Shown: positions 18,091 to 26,984, counted from the stretch's first letter. The stretch is DNA of 45,506 nucleotides from Sediminicola sp047612485 (GCA_047612485.1 JBLGAT010000014.1:1-45506), one strand, 5' to 3'. Notes: generated by a model not told the origin, from the sequence alone. Translations and numbers: made by a program.

Positions 18091-18888
18091 ATGAGCAATA
18101 TGGATAACAGGCCAATCGGCATTTTTGATTCGGGTGTAGGAGGGACTTCAGTTTGGAGGGAAATTGAGAAATTACTTCCCAATGAGGATACCATTTATTT
18201 GGCGGATAGCAAGAATGCCCCTTATGGGGAGCGGTCAAAAGAGGAAATCCTTCAGTTGAGCATCAAGAATATAGAGTGGCTGATGGCAAAGGACTGCAAG
18301 CTTATCGTGGTGGCATGTAACACGGCAACCACCAATGCCATCTCCTATGTAAGGAAACATTACAAAGTGCCTTTTATTGGTACCGAACCCGCGATAAAAC
18401 CAGCTGCATTACGGTCTAAAACAAAAACAGTAGGGGTATTGGCGACCAAAGGTACCTTGTCCAGTGAACTTTTCTTTACTACCTCCCAAAACCATGCAGG
18501 TGATATCAATAGGATAGTGCAAGTGGGGACCGGTCTCGTGCCTTTAATAGAGGCGGGAAAGGTAAATTCTTCCGAAACAAGGGAATTGTTGCAGACCTAT
18601 TTGGAACCCATGTTGGCAGCGGGGATGGATTATTTGGTGCTTGGTTGCACCCATTACCCGTATTTGATCCCTGTCCTAAGAGAAATGATTCCAGCTCATG
18701 TGGAGATTTTGGATTCGGGTGCGGCCATTGCAAGGCAGACATTGGCCATTTTGAAAGCGGATAACCTCTTGGCCAATCTGGATAAAAAAGGAACCCATTT
18801 GTTTTATACCAATGCAGATCCGGAGATCCTGGCAAGTTTTTTGACAGATGTGAATGCCAACCATAAAACGGCCTATCTGGATTTTTAA
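18091..18888 (+). CDS. murI: glutamate racemase
   Basis: MurI converts L- to D-glutamate for peptidoglycan. The 265-residue protein begins with PIGIFDSGVGGTSVW, followed by LADSKNAPYGERS, and contains both catalytic cysteines: C76 in VVACNTATTNA and C186 in LGCTHYP. A second in-frame ATG lies three codons in (18100) and could also be used. It is transcribed toward the DHFR gene and the two stops overlap by four bases. Confidence 0.96.
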   Translation: MSNMDNRPIGIFDSGVGGTSVWREIEKLLPNEDTIYLADSKNAPYGERSKEEILQLSIKNIEWLMAKDCKLIVVACNTATTNAISYVRKHYKVPFIGTEPAIKPAALRSKTKTVGVLATKGTLSSELFFTTSQNHAGDINRIVQVGTGLVPLIEAGKVNSSETRELLQTYLEPMLAAGMDYLVLGCTHYPYLIPVLREMIPAHVEILDSGAAIARQTLAILKADNLLANLDKKGTHLFYTNADPEILASFLTDVNANHKTAYLDF

Positions 18889-19385
18889 TTCTCTTCCTTT
18901 ATATAGGTCCTATAGGTGAAGTCAACCTTATGCCTATCATCTTCTCCGTGATATTCTTCACTGTCCAATCTCCATGTTGAGGAATCAATGGTAGGGAAAA
19001 AGGCATCTGCTTCATAGTTCCCATGAACCCTAGTAATCTCAAGGATGTCGCAATAGGGCATTGCCAAGGTATAGATTTCCCCTCCCCCGATAATAAAGGA
19101 TAAGTCCTCATCTGCCACCATGGCCAAGGCTTCTGCTAAGGAGTGGACAATGGAACAATTAGGATGTTCTATGTGGTAACTTTTATCCCTGGTGATAATG
19201 ATATGGTGCCTATTGGGCAATGGTTTCTGGAAGCTCTCAAAGGTCTTTCTCCCCATGATAATCTTGTGCCCAGTTGTCAACGCTTTAAATCGTTTAAAAT
19301 CGTCCGGGAGGTGCCACAAAAGATCGTTGTCCTTGCCTAGGGCATTGTTTTCCGCAACAGCGGCAATTAAGATAATTTTTCCCAC
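18885..19385 (-). CDS. folA: dihydrofolate reductase
   Basis: DHFR regenerates tetrahydrofolate with NADPH, which is needed after thymidylate synthase action. The 166-residue protein has LIAAVAENNALGKDNDLLWHLPDDFKRFK (D29 aligns with catalytic D27 of E. coli), HKIIMGRKTFESF for NADPH binding, and SFIIGGGEIYTLAMPYCD. Length is typical. Its start overlaps the end of the upstream 2TM gene by 19 bases, implying cotranscription. The partner thyA is about 5 kb away on the same strand. Confidence 0.97.
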   Translation of the reverse strand: MGKIILIAAVAENNALGKDNDLLWHLPDDFKRFKALTTGHKIIMGRKTFESFQKPLPNRHHIIITRDKSYHIEHPNCSIVHSLAEALAMVADEDLSFIIGGGEIYTLAMPYCDILEITRVHGNYEADAFFPTIDSSTWRLDSEEYHGEDDRHKVDFTYRTYIKEEN

Positions 19386-19771
19386 GAATCTTCTTTTTGG
19401 TTGATGTTGGATATTGGGAATTCGGTCTCTATTTCTTTTTGGAATTCAGCAATACGTTGTTTCTGTTTTTCAACTAATTTTTCCCGTTGCCTTCGCTCCC
19501 AATCCCGACCCATAAATTTTTTGGACAAGAGTACATTTATAGCATGGAGCACAAAAAGGAAGGCCCAAAAAGTAATGGCCCAAATAAACCAGTCATAGGC
19601 TTCGCCATACTTTAGGATTTTGTTGATCAAGACCAGAAATACACTTCCCACCAGCAAGATGATAAAATGGTTAAAAAGCCTTTTTTTTTCTCTGATCCTA
19701 TCTTGGGCATGCTCCAAAAGCTCGTGCTGTTCTACCTCTATTTTTGAAGTCTTTTTATTTCTTGAAAACAT
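19367..19771 (-). CDS. 2TM domain protein
   Basis: The 134-residue product contains two hydrophobic helices (about residues 37-54 and 66-84; FIILLVGSVFLVLINKI and WFIWAITFWAFLFVLHAI) preceded by a charged helix and followed by GRDWERRQREKLVEKQK, the layout of the 2TM domain family found in Bacteroidota. I chose the ATG at 19771, because a promoter element (19799-19792) lies upstream of it and inside any longer frame. The gene overlaps folA by 19 bases. Function unknown. Confidence 0.8.
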   Translation of the reverse strand: MFSRNKKTSKIEVEQHELLEHAQDRIREKKRLFNHFIILLVGSVFLVLINKILKYGEAYDWFIWAITFWAFLFVLHAINVLLSKKFMGRDWERRQREKLVEKQKQRIAEFQKEIETEFPISNINQKEDSWEKLS

Positions 19772-19791
19772 GTAATATGTATCTTTACTTA

Positions 19792-19799
19792 CAAATATA
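19792..19799 (-). promoter_or_regulatory. -7 promoter element of the 2TM-folA unit (TATATTTG)
   Basis: On the minus strand TATATTTG matches TAnnTTTG exactly and ends 21 bases before the ATG at 19771. It supports the shorter start of the 2TM protein. Confidence 0.55.
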
Positions 19800-19830
19800 A
19801 GCCAATTACTAATTATCATTTCCTTTCCCT

Positions 19831-20916
19831 ATGCAAAAGATTACAAAGCAGTTCCCTATTATAAACCAATATATTTACGCCAATACAGCAGCCTCTGGAT
19901 TGCTGTACGACGATCTGTTGGACTGGCGACAGGAACACGATCTGGATTTTTTGATAGAAGGAAGCATGATGAAGGCAAATGCACATAAGTCGATTGGGAA
20001 TACCCGTAAAACGGTTGGACAGTTCTTTGGTTGTGACGCATCCAATGTGGCCTTGGTCCCTAATTTTTCTATAGGTATAAACTTGTTGCTGGAAGGATTG
20101 CCAAAGGAACACAAGGTGTTGTTGTTGGAGGGGGATTATCCGTCCCTTAATTGGCCATTTGAAAATAGGGGGTATGACATTTTAAAAATAGCATTGGACG
20201 ATCATCTGGAACGGAATATTTTGGAGGCTGTAAAAACCAAGGGAATTACCGTTCTCGCGTTAAGTTTGGTGCAATGGCTCAATGGGATAAAAATTGATCT
20301 GGAGTTTCTAAAGACCCTAAAGAATGACTTTCCAGAACTTATCATCATTGCCGATGGGACACAGTTTTGTGGAACAGAAAGTTTTAATTTTGGGGAATCC
20401 GGTATAGATGTTCTTGGCGCCAGTGGCTATAAATGGCTTTTGGCAGGATATGGCAATGGGTTTATGTTGTTCAAGGATAGCGTGAAAAAGACATTTTCTC
20501 CAAAAGTCGTGGGATTCAATTCCGCCAATACTGACCTATCGGGAAAAGATAATATTGCCTTTAACAAGCATTTTGAACCAGGTCATTTAGATACCCTTAA
20601 TTTTGGAAGCTTGAAGTTTTCTTTGGATTTCCTATCTAAAATTGGGATGGATCAGATTACGGCCCATCTCAAAGCATTATCGGTATTGGCAAAACGTGAG
20701 TTTACAGCTTTGGGGCTTTTGGAAGAGTCTGTAGTGAGAAGGACAAACCATAGTACCACCTTTAATATTAAAGGTGGAGATAAACTTTTTCAGCAATTGA
20801 CAGAGAAAGATGTTCTATGCTCGCAAAGAGGAGAGGGTCTCCGTCTTAGTTTTCACATCTATAATACAGAAAAAGACATACAAAAGATTGTGAAGCTGCT
20901 AAAAACGTTGAAATAG
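19831..20916 (+). CDS. class V aminotransferase-fold PLP enzyme
   Basis: The 361-residue protein is a fold-type I PLP enzyme of the class V (SufS/NifS, isopenicillin epimerase-like) group. D175 in IIIADGTQF should contact the pyridine nitrogen and K201 in LGASGYKWLLAGYGNGF should form the Schiff base. The start YIYANTAASGLL matches the usual substrate loop. I see no cysteine-desulfurase active-site loop with a conserved Cys. The reaction is unknown. It lies a short distance from egtD and egtB, on the opposite strand, so a C-S lyase role like EgtE is possible but speculative. Confidence 0.85.
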   Translation: MQKITKQFPIINQYIYANTAASGLLYDDLLDWRQEHDLDFLIEGSMMKANAHKSIGNTRKTVGQFFGCDASNVALVPNFSIGINLLLEGLPKEHKVLLLEGDYPSLNWPFENRGYDILKIALDDHLERNILEAVKTKGITVLALSLVQWLNGIKIDLEFLKTLKNDFPELIIIADGTQFCGTESFNFGESGIDVLGASGYKWLLAGYGNGFMLFKDSVKKTFSPKVVGFNSANTDLSGKDNIAFNKHFEPGHLDTLNFGSLKFSLDFLSKIGMDQITAHLKALSVLAKREFTALGLLEESVVRRTNHSTTFNIKGGDKLFQQLTEKDVLCSQRGEGLRLSFHIYNTEKDIQKIVKLLKTLK

Positions 20917-21065
20917 GAATTAGCTACATCAACATTTATTCGATGCTTTTTTGTTGATGTTAATCAAATAACTCTCAAATTTTATCAAATTGATAATTAT
21001 GATGTAAATCATTGTCAGTGAGCTTTTTAATCCGTTTTTTTGCGCTATAATTTAATAATGGCATT

Positions 21066-21362
21066 ATGGCAATTGCAAAACAATATCTTAAGACTAAACC
21101 AGTTTGTAAAGTAACTTTTACAGTTCCTGCAGAGGGAGCTAAAAAAGTTTCAGTTGTGGGTGATTTCAATGATTGGGATCCAAAAAAACACACATTGAAA
21201 AAATTAAAGAACGGAACTTTTAAAGGTACTTTCGATCTTCCAGTAGAAGCTACCTACGAATTCAAGTATTTAATTGACGGTAACTACGCTACTGAAGCAG
21301 AAGCCGATGGTTTTAAATGGAATGAGTTCGCTGGAACAGAAAACCCTATTCTAGCACTTTAA
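21066..21362 (+). CDS. free-standing glycogen-binding-like (isoamylase N-terminal / CBM48) domain
   Basis: This 98-residue protein is almost entirely one early-set beta-sandwich domain: VTFTVPAEGAKKVSVVGDFNDWDP, a turn with LKKLKNGTFKGTFDL, and YEFKYLIDG. That pattern is the E-set/AMPK glycogen-binding signature. No enzyme domain is attached and there is no signal peptide. It may bind alpha-glucan or act as a regulatory subunit; the partner is unknown. It has its own upstream AT-rich spacer of about 150 bases and is followed by a hairpin shared with the convergent DUF427 gene. Confidence 0.85.
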   Translation: MAIAKQYLKTKPVCKVTFTVPAEGAKKVSVVGDFNDWDPKKHTLKKLKNGTFKGTFDLPVEATYEFKYLIDGNYATEAEADGFKWNEFAGTENPILAL

Positions 21363-21378
21363 GAAATTAAAATGAAAG

Positions 21379-21408
21379 GTCACCATTGGATTATTTTTCA
21401 ATGGTGAC
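21379..21408. terminator. hairpin between convergent genes
   Basis: GTCACCATTG (21379-21388) pairs perfectly with CAATGGTGAC (21399-21408) around a 10-base loop. On the minus strand CTTTCATTTT follows, so it could end DUF427 transcription. The hairpin overlaps the last codons and stop of DUF427. It could serve both directions, more weakly on the plus strand. Confidence 0.6.
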
Positions 21409-21672
21409 TCCTTTCCAAAATGCAACATGGCCTTTAATGGCTTTTGCTAATGGGCTTACTTCTGGGTAATACCAAGCGGCATCTTTATTTTCCTTTCCGT
21501 CTATCTCTAAGGAGTAATAAGAGGCTTTGCCCTTCCAAGGACATGTGGTGTGTGTTTCACTGGGTTTAAAATATTCCTTTTTTATACTCTCAGCTGGAAA
21601 ATAATGATTGTTTTCCACTACTACAGTTTCATCGCTTTCGGCAATAACGCTATTATTCCAAATGGCCTTCAT
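21391..21672 (-). CDS. DUF427 family protein
   Basis: The 93-residue protein is a single DUF427 domain: MKAIWNNSVIAESDETVVVENNHYFP at the start, then HTTCPWKGKASYYSLEIDG and AAWYYPEVSPLAKAIKGHVAFW. The family has no established function. It starts three bases after egtD, so it is the last gene of the egtB-egtD unit. That makes some link to ergothioneine or thiol chemistry plausible. Confidence 0.88.
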   Translation of the reverse strand: MKAIWNNSVIAESDETVVVENNHYFPAESIKKEYFKPSETHTTCPWKGKASYYSLEIDGKENKDAAWYYPEVSPLAKAIKGHVAFWKGVTIEK

Positions 21673-21675
21673 TTC

Positions 21676-22647
21676 CTATATTTTTTTAAACGCATAATTT
21701 TTATAATAACTTTTTTCGTCGGAAAAGTGGGCTACAATTTCCAGTCCAGATTCATTGGCAAGCCATGCAACAATTTCATCATCATATTTCTGGGATATTT
21801 CGGTATGTATAGTTTCCCATGGTTTAAATGAAATGGTAAGTTCCAAATCCCCAATGGTAACAGTCTGCGCTTTTTTGGATACTAAATAGCTTTTGGCGGT
21901 TCCTGTTTCGGGATCATAAACCTCCCAATGGAGGAAGTTGTCCGTTACGAAGTTAGCCTTTAATTCCTTATTGATGCGTAACAAAATATTCTTGTTGAAG
22001 GCTTCTGTTATTCCCGCCTCATCATTGTAGGCGTCCAAGATGGTCTGAGGATTTTTCTTCTGGTCGAACCCCACAAAAAACAGGTCGTCCTCTTTCATGG
22101 CTTTTTGAACATTTTGTAAAAAAGTCACCGCTTGGGGGTGTAACAGATTCCCGATGTTGGATCCTAAAAATAGGATAACTTTCTTTTTGTCCCTAATGGA
22201 ATTGATCGTTTCCAAGGTGTCTAAGTACGTGCCTTGTAGTGGTTCCGTTTTTAATGACGGGATTTCATTTTGAAGTGCTCTTTCCAGTTGGTCCAAGGCA
22301 TTATTGCTAATGTCGATGGGGAGATATTTAAAATCAAATTTGCTTTCTGCCATATGTTTAAGGAGAATTTTGGTTTTCTTGCCATCCCCTGCGCCCAATT
22401 CGATCAGATTAAAACTGTTTTTGCCTTCGGCAAAAAGGGCGGTAATTTCCTCTTTATGCATTTTAAAGATATCGTATTCGCAATCGGTCAGGTAATATTC
22501 TGGCATGGCCATGATATCCTGGAATATTTTGTCGCCTTTGGCATCATAAAAGTATTTTGAGGATAAATATTTAGGGTGGGCCGTTAAGCCAGAATGTACT
22601 TCTTCCTTAAATTGGGATATTATTATTGTACGGGTGTTCTCTTGCAT
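21676..22647 (-). CDS. egtD: L-histidine N(alpha)-methyltransferase
   Basis: EgtD trimethylates histidine to hercynine with three SAM molecules, the first step of ergothioneine synthesis. The 323-residue protein has HPKYLSSKYFYDAKGDKIF, the SAM-binding stretch LIELGAGDGKKT (81-92), LPIDIS, LFLGSNIGNL and the C-terminal TISFKPWETIHTEISQKY. Length matches the family. It follows egtB by 16 bases and precedes DUF427 by 3. Its SAM demand links it to the metK locus functionally, not physically. Confidence 0.94.
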   Translation of the reverse strand: MQENTRTIIISQFKEEVHSGLTAHPKYLSSKYFYDAKGDKIFQDIMAMPEYYLTDCEYDIFKMHKEEITALFAEGKNSFNLIELGAGDGKKTKILLKHMAESKFDFKYLPIDISNNALDQLERALQNEIPSLKTEPLQGTYLDTLETINSIRDKKKVILFLGSNIGNLLHPQAVTFLQNVQKAMKEDDLFFVGFDQKKNPQTILDAYNDEAGITEAFNKNILLRINKELKANFVTDNFLHWEVYDPETGTAKSYLVSKKAQTVTIGDLELTISFKPWETIHTEISQKYDDEIVAWLANESGLEIVAHFSDEKSYYKNYAFKKI

Positions 22648-22663
22648 ATGTATATTGTCGTAA

Positions 22664-23824
22664 TTATTTTACCAACCTTAATCCAGTGTATTGCCATCTA
22701 GCCGTGGGAGGAAAAAAATTACGGTATGTTGGTCTTGTGTGTTTGGTGGGAGTGGCAACGGAACCTCCCCGAAGTACTTTTTGATTTACCATAAACTTAC
22801 CGTTGTATTCGCCCAAGGCGCCTTCAGCTTTGGTGTAATTGGGATAGGGTAAATAAGCGCTTTCGGTCCATTCCCAGCGCTTGCCCCATTGGAAGTGTCC
22901 TTGGGCCACTTCCCACTCAAATTCGGTGGGTAGACGCATACCTTTCCATTGGGCAAAAGCAAAAGCTTCGTAATAAGAGAGGTGTGTTACGGGGGCATTG
23001 AGGTTTATTTGTTTTAGGCCTTGAAGGGAATAGTACTGCCATGAACCATCTATGGGATGCCAATAAAGTGGGGCTTTTATTTGGTTGTTACTGACCCAAT
23101 CCCACCCTTCGGCATGCCAATATTCGAAATGCCCATATCCTCCAGCGGTAATAAATTTAAGAAATTCTCCATTGGTGACCAATGTGCTGGCAATACGAAA
23201 TGGATGAAGGTATACCTTATGGCGCCCCAACTCATTGTCAAAGCAAAAACTGTCAGAATCATGGCCTATTTCATAAATGCCTTCCTCCATACCCATCCAT
23301 TCACGGGAAGAATTCTCGGAGAGATATTCATTATAGGTGTTGGCGTAGGAGGGAAGTAAGGGATTGTTGCCTAAAATATACTTAATATCTGTCAGCAATA
23401 ATTCTTGATGCTGTTTTTCATGGTGGATCCCAATTTCCAGTAGGTAATCCAAATGAAGGTCAGGACTGCTTTCAAATAAGGCTTGTATGCCTGCGGTAAC
23501 ATAATGGCGGTATTCATAGACTTTTTTAACAGAGGGTCTGGAAAGGTTCCCGCGATCTGAACGAACAACCCTCTTGCCGACAGATTCGTAATAACTATTG
23601 AAGACAAAGGAAAAATCGGGATCAAAAACCTGATAATCCTTTTTGTGTTTTTTTAGGATGAATTCCTCAAAGAACCAGGTACTGTGGCCCAAATGCCATT
23701 TAGGCGGAGAAACATCGGCCATGGGTTGTACCACATAGTCCTCAATCTCTAGGGGAGCGCATATTTTTTCGGTGTGTTTTCTGGTTTCCGTAAAGAAATC
23801 CAAGAGTATTTTGGTAAGTGTCAT
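22664..23824 (-). CDS. egtB: ergothioneine biosynthesis sulfoxide synthase EgtB
   Basis: EgtB is a non-heme iron enzyme that joins a thiol donor to hercynine with oxygen. The 386-residue protein has an N-terminal DinB-like helical domain with the iron ligands: H47 in WHLGHSTWFFEE, and H135 and H139 in HHEKQHQE. A C-terminal formylglycine-enzyme-like domain follows (MRLPTEFEWEVAQG, WEWTESAY, VLRGGSVATP, RNFFPP, YTGLRLVK). The thiol donor (gamma-glutamylcysteine or cysteine) cannot be told from sequence alone; no egtA or egtC is present in this window. The gene is first in the egtB-egtD-DUF427 run. Confidence 0.93.
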   Translation of the reverse strand: MTLTKILLDFFTETRKHTEKICAPLEIEDYVVQPMADVSPPKWHLGHSTWFFEEFILKKHKKDYQVFDPDFSFVFNSYYESVGKRVVRSDRGNLSRPSVKKVYEYRHYVTAGIQALFESSPDLHLDYLLEIGIHHEKQHQELLLTDIKYILGNNPLLPSYANTYNEYLSENSSREWMGMEEGIYEIGHDSDSFCFDNELGRHKVYLHPFRIASTLVTNGEFLKFITAGGYGHFEYWHAEGWDWVSNNQIKAPLYWHPIDGSWQYYSLQGLKQINLNAPVTHLSYYEAFAFAQWKGMRLPTEFEWEVAQGHFQWGKRWEWTESAYLPYPNYTKAEGALGEYNGKFMVNQKVLRGGSVATPTKHTRPTYRNFFPPTARWQYTGLRLVK

Positions 23825-23900
23825 CCATCCTGGGTTAAGACCTATAAAGATACTTAATTTATCTATTTTCGTTTTGACCTAAATGAAACATCGATTGACC

Positions 23901-24725
23901 CTATACCGCTATGGCTCCTTTGATATGTGGGTGTGGGTCATAATCTACCAAAGAGAAATCTTCAAATTTAAAATCAAAAATATCCTTCACTTCAGGATTC
24001 AGTACCATTTTGGGCAAGGGTCTTGGTTCCCTGCTCAACTGAAGTTCCACCTGCTCCAAATGATTGTTGTAGATATGGGCATCTCCAAAGGTATGGATGA
24101 ATTCCCCAGGTTGTAGATCGCACACTTGGGCCATCATCAGAGTGAAAAGGGCATAAGAGGCTATGTTGAAAGGAACACCCAAAAAGATATCGGCACTGCG
24201 TTGGTATAATTGACAGGAAAGCTTGCCGTCAGCCACATAGAACTGAAAAAAGGCATGGCAAGGAGGTAATGCAGCTTTTCCATTGGCGACATTATCGGCA
24301 AAAGAAATTGAAGTGTCGGGCAATACGCTTGGGTTCCAAGCTGTGACCATCATTCTGCGGCTATTGGGATTGGTTTTTAATGAGGTGACCACTTCTTTGA
24401 TCTGATCTATATCCTCCCCGTTCCAATTCCGCCATTGATAGCCGTAAACTGGGCCCAAATTACCTTGGTCATCTGCCCATGAGTTCCAGATACGCACTCC
24501 ATTTTCCTGTAGATAAGTGATGTTCGTATCTCCTTTTAGAAACCAGAGCAATTCATGAACAATGGATTTTAGATGGAGTTTTTTGGTGGTAACCATTGGG
24601 AATCCCTCACTAAGGTCAAATCTCATTTGGTGTCCAAAAACACTAATGGTTCCGGTTCCCGTGCGGTCTCCTTTTTGGTTTCCTGATGCTAATACGTGTC
24701 GGAGTAAATCGTGGTATTGTTTCAT
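23901..24725 (-). CDS. thyA: thymidylate synthase
   Basis: ThyA methylates dUMP to dTMP using methylene-tetrahydrofolate. The 274-residue protein has DRTGTGTISVFGHQMRFDL, WNSWADDQGNLGPVYGYQWRNW, the catalytic Cys C156 in ALPPCHAFFQFYV, the dUMP-binding QRSADIFLGVPFNIASYALF, and the terminal DYDPHPHIKGAIAV. All are canonical. It lies between the nucleoside transporter and egtB on the same strand, with gaps of 144 and 76 bases. Confidence 0.98.
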   Translation of the reverse strand: MKQYHDLLRHVLASGNQKGDRTGTGTISVFGHQMRFDLSEGFPMVTTKKLHLKSIVHELLWFLKGDTNITYLQENGVRIWNSWADDQGNLGPVYGYQWRNWNGEDIDQIKEVVTSLKTNPNSRRMMVTAWNPSVLPDTSISFADNVANGKAALPPCHAFFQFYVADGKLSCQLYQRSADIFLGVPFNIASYALFTLMMAQVCDLQPGEFIHTFGDAHIYNNHLEQVELQLSREPRPLPKMVLNPEVKDIFDFKFEDFSLVDYDPHPHIKGAIAV

Positions 24726-24869
24726 TGGTCACTATTCATTTTGCCACTACGTAATTCTGTGGCGATATCTGTTACGAAAATAAACAAAGAGACAAAAAAT
24801 TGCCATTATTCTAGAAACCTACTTATAAAAACTTATCAACTAGCATGGGTTCTCAGTAAAAAAAAGCAG

Positions 24870-26336
24870 TTATCCCAATATCATTCCCGCAATGGTTGCA
24901 GACAATAAGGAAGCCAAGGATCCTCCTAAAACGGCCTTTAAGCCAAATTCAGATAAGGTTTTCCTCTGATTCGGTGCTAAGGAGCCTATCCCCCCAATTT
25001 GGATGCCTATAGAGGCAAAGTTGGCGAAACCGCACAACATATAAGTGGCCATGATGACAGATTTGTTGTATGCCAGGTGATTCCCGTTGAGTACGTCTTT
25101 AAGTTCTGCCAATTGGATATAGCCTATAAATTCACTGGCGGCCAATTTTATACCCAATAACTGTCCCATTAGGGAAATGTCTTTATCGGCAACCCCGATC
25201 AACCACATCAAAGGAGCAAATATGGTCCCCAATATAGCCTCTAAGGATAGTTGATCATAGGTAGAATTTGCAGCAATCCAGCCATTGATGGACGTGACAT
25301 CTCCGATCCATCCGAAAATACCGTTCAACATGGCTATAAAGGCAACGAAGACAAGGAGCATAGCCCCCACATTCACCGCCAATTTTAGGCCTTCCGTAGT
25401 TCCGTTGGCAATGGCGTCCAGTATGTTGGACCCTATTTTTTCCGTGGAAACCGATACATCGGTAACCACTTTTTCCGTCTGTGGATATAGTATTTTAGAA
25501 ATTATAATGGCGCCTGGTGCGGCCATTACCGATGCCGCCAACAAATGCTTGGCAAACTGAAGTCTTAAGACCTCATCACTACCTCCCAAAAAGCCAATAT
25601 AGGCGGCCAAGACCGCTCCGGCCACAGTGGCCATGCCGCCAATCATGACCAATAACATTTCGGACTTGTTCATTTTTTCCAAATAGGCCTTAATGAGCAA
25701 TGGGGCCTCTGTTTGTCCCAAAAAAATGTTACCTGCCACAGAAAGACTTTCTGGCCCTGAGATCCCCAAGGTTTTCGATAATAGCCAGGCCATTGCCTTC
25801 ACCACTTTTTGGATGATCCCTAGGTAAAACAATACTGAGGTAAGAGCGGAAAAGAAGATAATGGTGGGTAACACCTGAAAGGCAAAAATGAAGCCGAAGG
25901 TGTCCATATCCACCACCAGGCCTTCAAACAAAAACTTGCTTCCTGCATTGGTATATTCCAGTATACTGACAAATACCTGTCCTATTTTTTCAAATGCCAA
26001 TTGGATAATGGGCACCTGCAATACCCCAACGGCGATCGTAAGTTGTAATGCAAGGCCTATGGCAACGGTTTTCCAATTTATGGCCCTTCTATTGGAACTA
26101 AAAAGTACAGCTATCAGAATAAGGACGGCCATACCCAATATTCCTCTTAAAAGTCCTTGAGTGGTAAACCCTTGGTTTGGAACAATATCCGTAGAGGCTG
26201 CCAATAATGGGGCCGTATTATCCGCAGCTATTGGAGTGATTACTTGCTGTATGGTATCGGTAAGTGTTGTTTCTTGTGCAAAGGAGGAGAAAATGGTCAG
26301 GCATATTGACAGGGTAATCAAAAAGCGATATTTCAT
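24870..26336 (-). CDS. NupC-type concentrative nucleoside transporter with N-terminal signal peptide
   Basis: The 488-residue protein is a CNT-family nucleoside importer driven by Na+ or H+. GQTEAPL at 207-213 is the nucleoside-binding segment, and ATYMLCGFANFASIGIQIGG is the later family signature. Unusually, it begins with a classical signal peptide (residues 1-20, cleavage near SFAQ) and about 40 Thr/Ala/Asp-rich residues before the first transport helix. CNT members in other phyla are usually shorter (around 400 residues) and lack this. It starts 15 bases after the bifunctional nuclease gene, so both are in one unit, followed by thyA. Confidence 0.92.
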   Translation of the reverse strand: MKYRFLITLSICLTIFSSFAQETTLTDTIQQVITPIAADNTAPLLAASTDIVPNQGFTTQGLLRGILGMAVLILIAVLFSSNRRAINWKTVAIGLALQLTIAVGVLQVPIIQLAFEKIGQVFVSILEYTNAGSKFLFEGLVVDMDTFGFIFAFQVLPTIIFFSALTSVLFYLGIIQKVVKAMAWLLSKTLGISGPESLSVAGNIFLGQTEAPLLIKAYLEKMNKSEMLLVMIGGMATVAGAVLAAYIGFLGGSDEVLRLQFAKHLLAASVMAAPGAIIISKILYPQTEKVVTDVSVSTEKIGSNILDAIANGTTEGLKLAVNVGAMLLVFVAFIAMLNGIFGWIGDVTSINGWIAANSTYDQLSLEAILGTIFAPLMWLIGVADKDISLMGQLLGIKLAASEFIGYIQLAELKDVLNGNHLAYNKSVIMATYMLCGFANFASIGIQIGGIGSLAPNQRKTLSEFGLKAVLGGSLASLLSATIAGMILG

Positions 26337-26351
26337 AAAATCGTATTTGGT

Positions 26352-26984
26352 TTAACGCTGACGTTTAGAAATTTCGTCCCTTAGTTTTGCAGCTTTTTCG
26401 TAGTCCTCGTTGGTGACTGCCTTATCCAATTCTTGGTGTAATTCTTCTAGCGATAACTCTTTGTACGCATCAGAGGCGCCACTATCTATTTCTACGGTTT
26501 CACCTTCCTGCAAGATTTCATCCACCATAATGCTATCGGTGCTTTCTTCTTTTTCTTTGTCCTTGGAGGAGAATTTTAAGAAAATTCCCGCCTTGTCCAA
26601 GATGGTCTTATAGGTAAAAATTGGAGCGTTAAAACGGAGTGCCAAGGCAATGGCATCACTTGTTCTAGCGTCTATGATTTCTTCAATTTTATCTCGCTCA
26701 CAGATAATGCTGGAGTAAAATACACCATCAACCAATTTGTGAATGATCACTTGTTTTACAACAATATCAAACCTGTCCGCAAAATTTTTGAATAGATCAT
26801 GGGTCAGGGGCCTAGGTGGTTTTATTTCCTTTTCCAGTGCTATGGCAATGGATTGTGCTTCAAAGGCACCAATAACTATAGGTAGTTTGCGATCACCATC
26901 AACTTCATTCAATATAAGGGCATACGCGCCATTTTGTGTTTGGCTGTATGAAATCCCTTTTATTTTTAATCTAACTAAACTCAT
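26352..26984 (-). CDS. bifunctional nuclease (BFN) domain and UVR domain protein
   Basis: The 210-residue protein has a BFN/DUF151 domain (residues 1-~130: LNEVDGDRKLPIVIGAFEAQSIAIAL, and RTSDAIALALRFNAPIF). A linker rich in acidic residues follows, then a UvrB/UvrC-type motif at the end (LHQELDKAVTNEDYEKAAKLRDEI). Plant BFN proteins have RNase and DNase activity; the bacterial role is not settled. It heads the minus-strand run with the nucleoside transporter, after the etf terminator. Nucleic-acid breakdown beside nucleoside import is a sensible pairing. Confidence 0.93.
   Translation of the reverse strand: MSLVRLKIKGISYSQTQNGAYALILNEVDGDRKLPIVIGAFEAQSIAIALEKEIKPPRPLTHDLFKNFADRFDIVVKQVIIHKLVDGVFYSSIICERDKIEEIIDARTSDAIALALRFNAPIFTYKTILDKAGIFLKFSSKDKEKEESTDSIMVDEILQEGETVEIDSGASDAYKELSLEELHQELDKAVTNEDYEKAAKLRDEISKRQR

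Noticed and set aside
20926..20960. Inverted repeat ACATCAAC/GTTGATGT after the class V PLP gene
   Set aside because: The loop is 19 bases long and no T tract follows the second arm, so I did not call a terminator.
23883..24116. 77-codon frame on the plus strand antisense to thyA
   Set aside because: thyA is complete and canonical here; this frame shows no features of its own.
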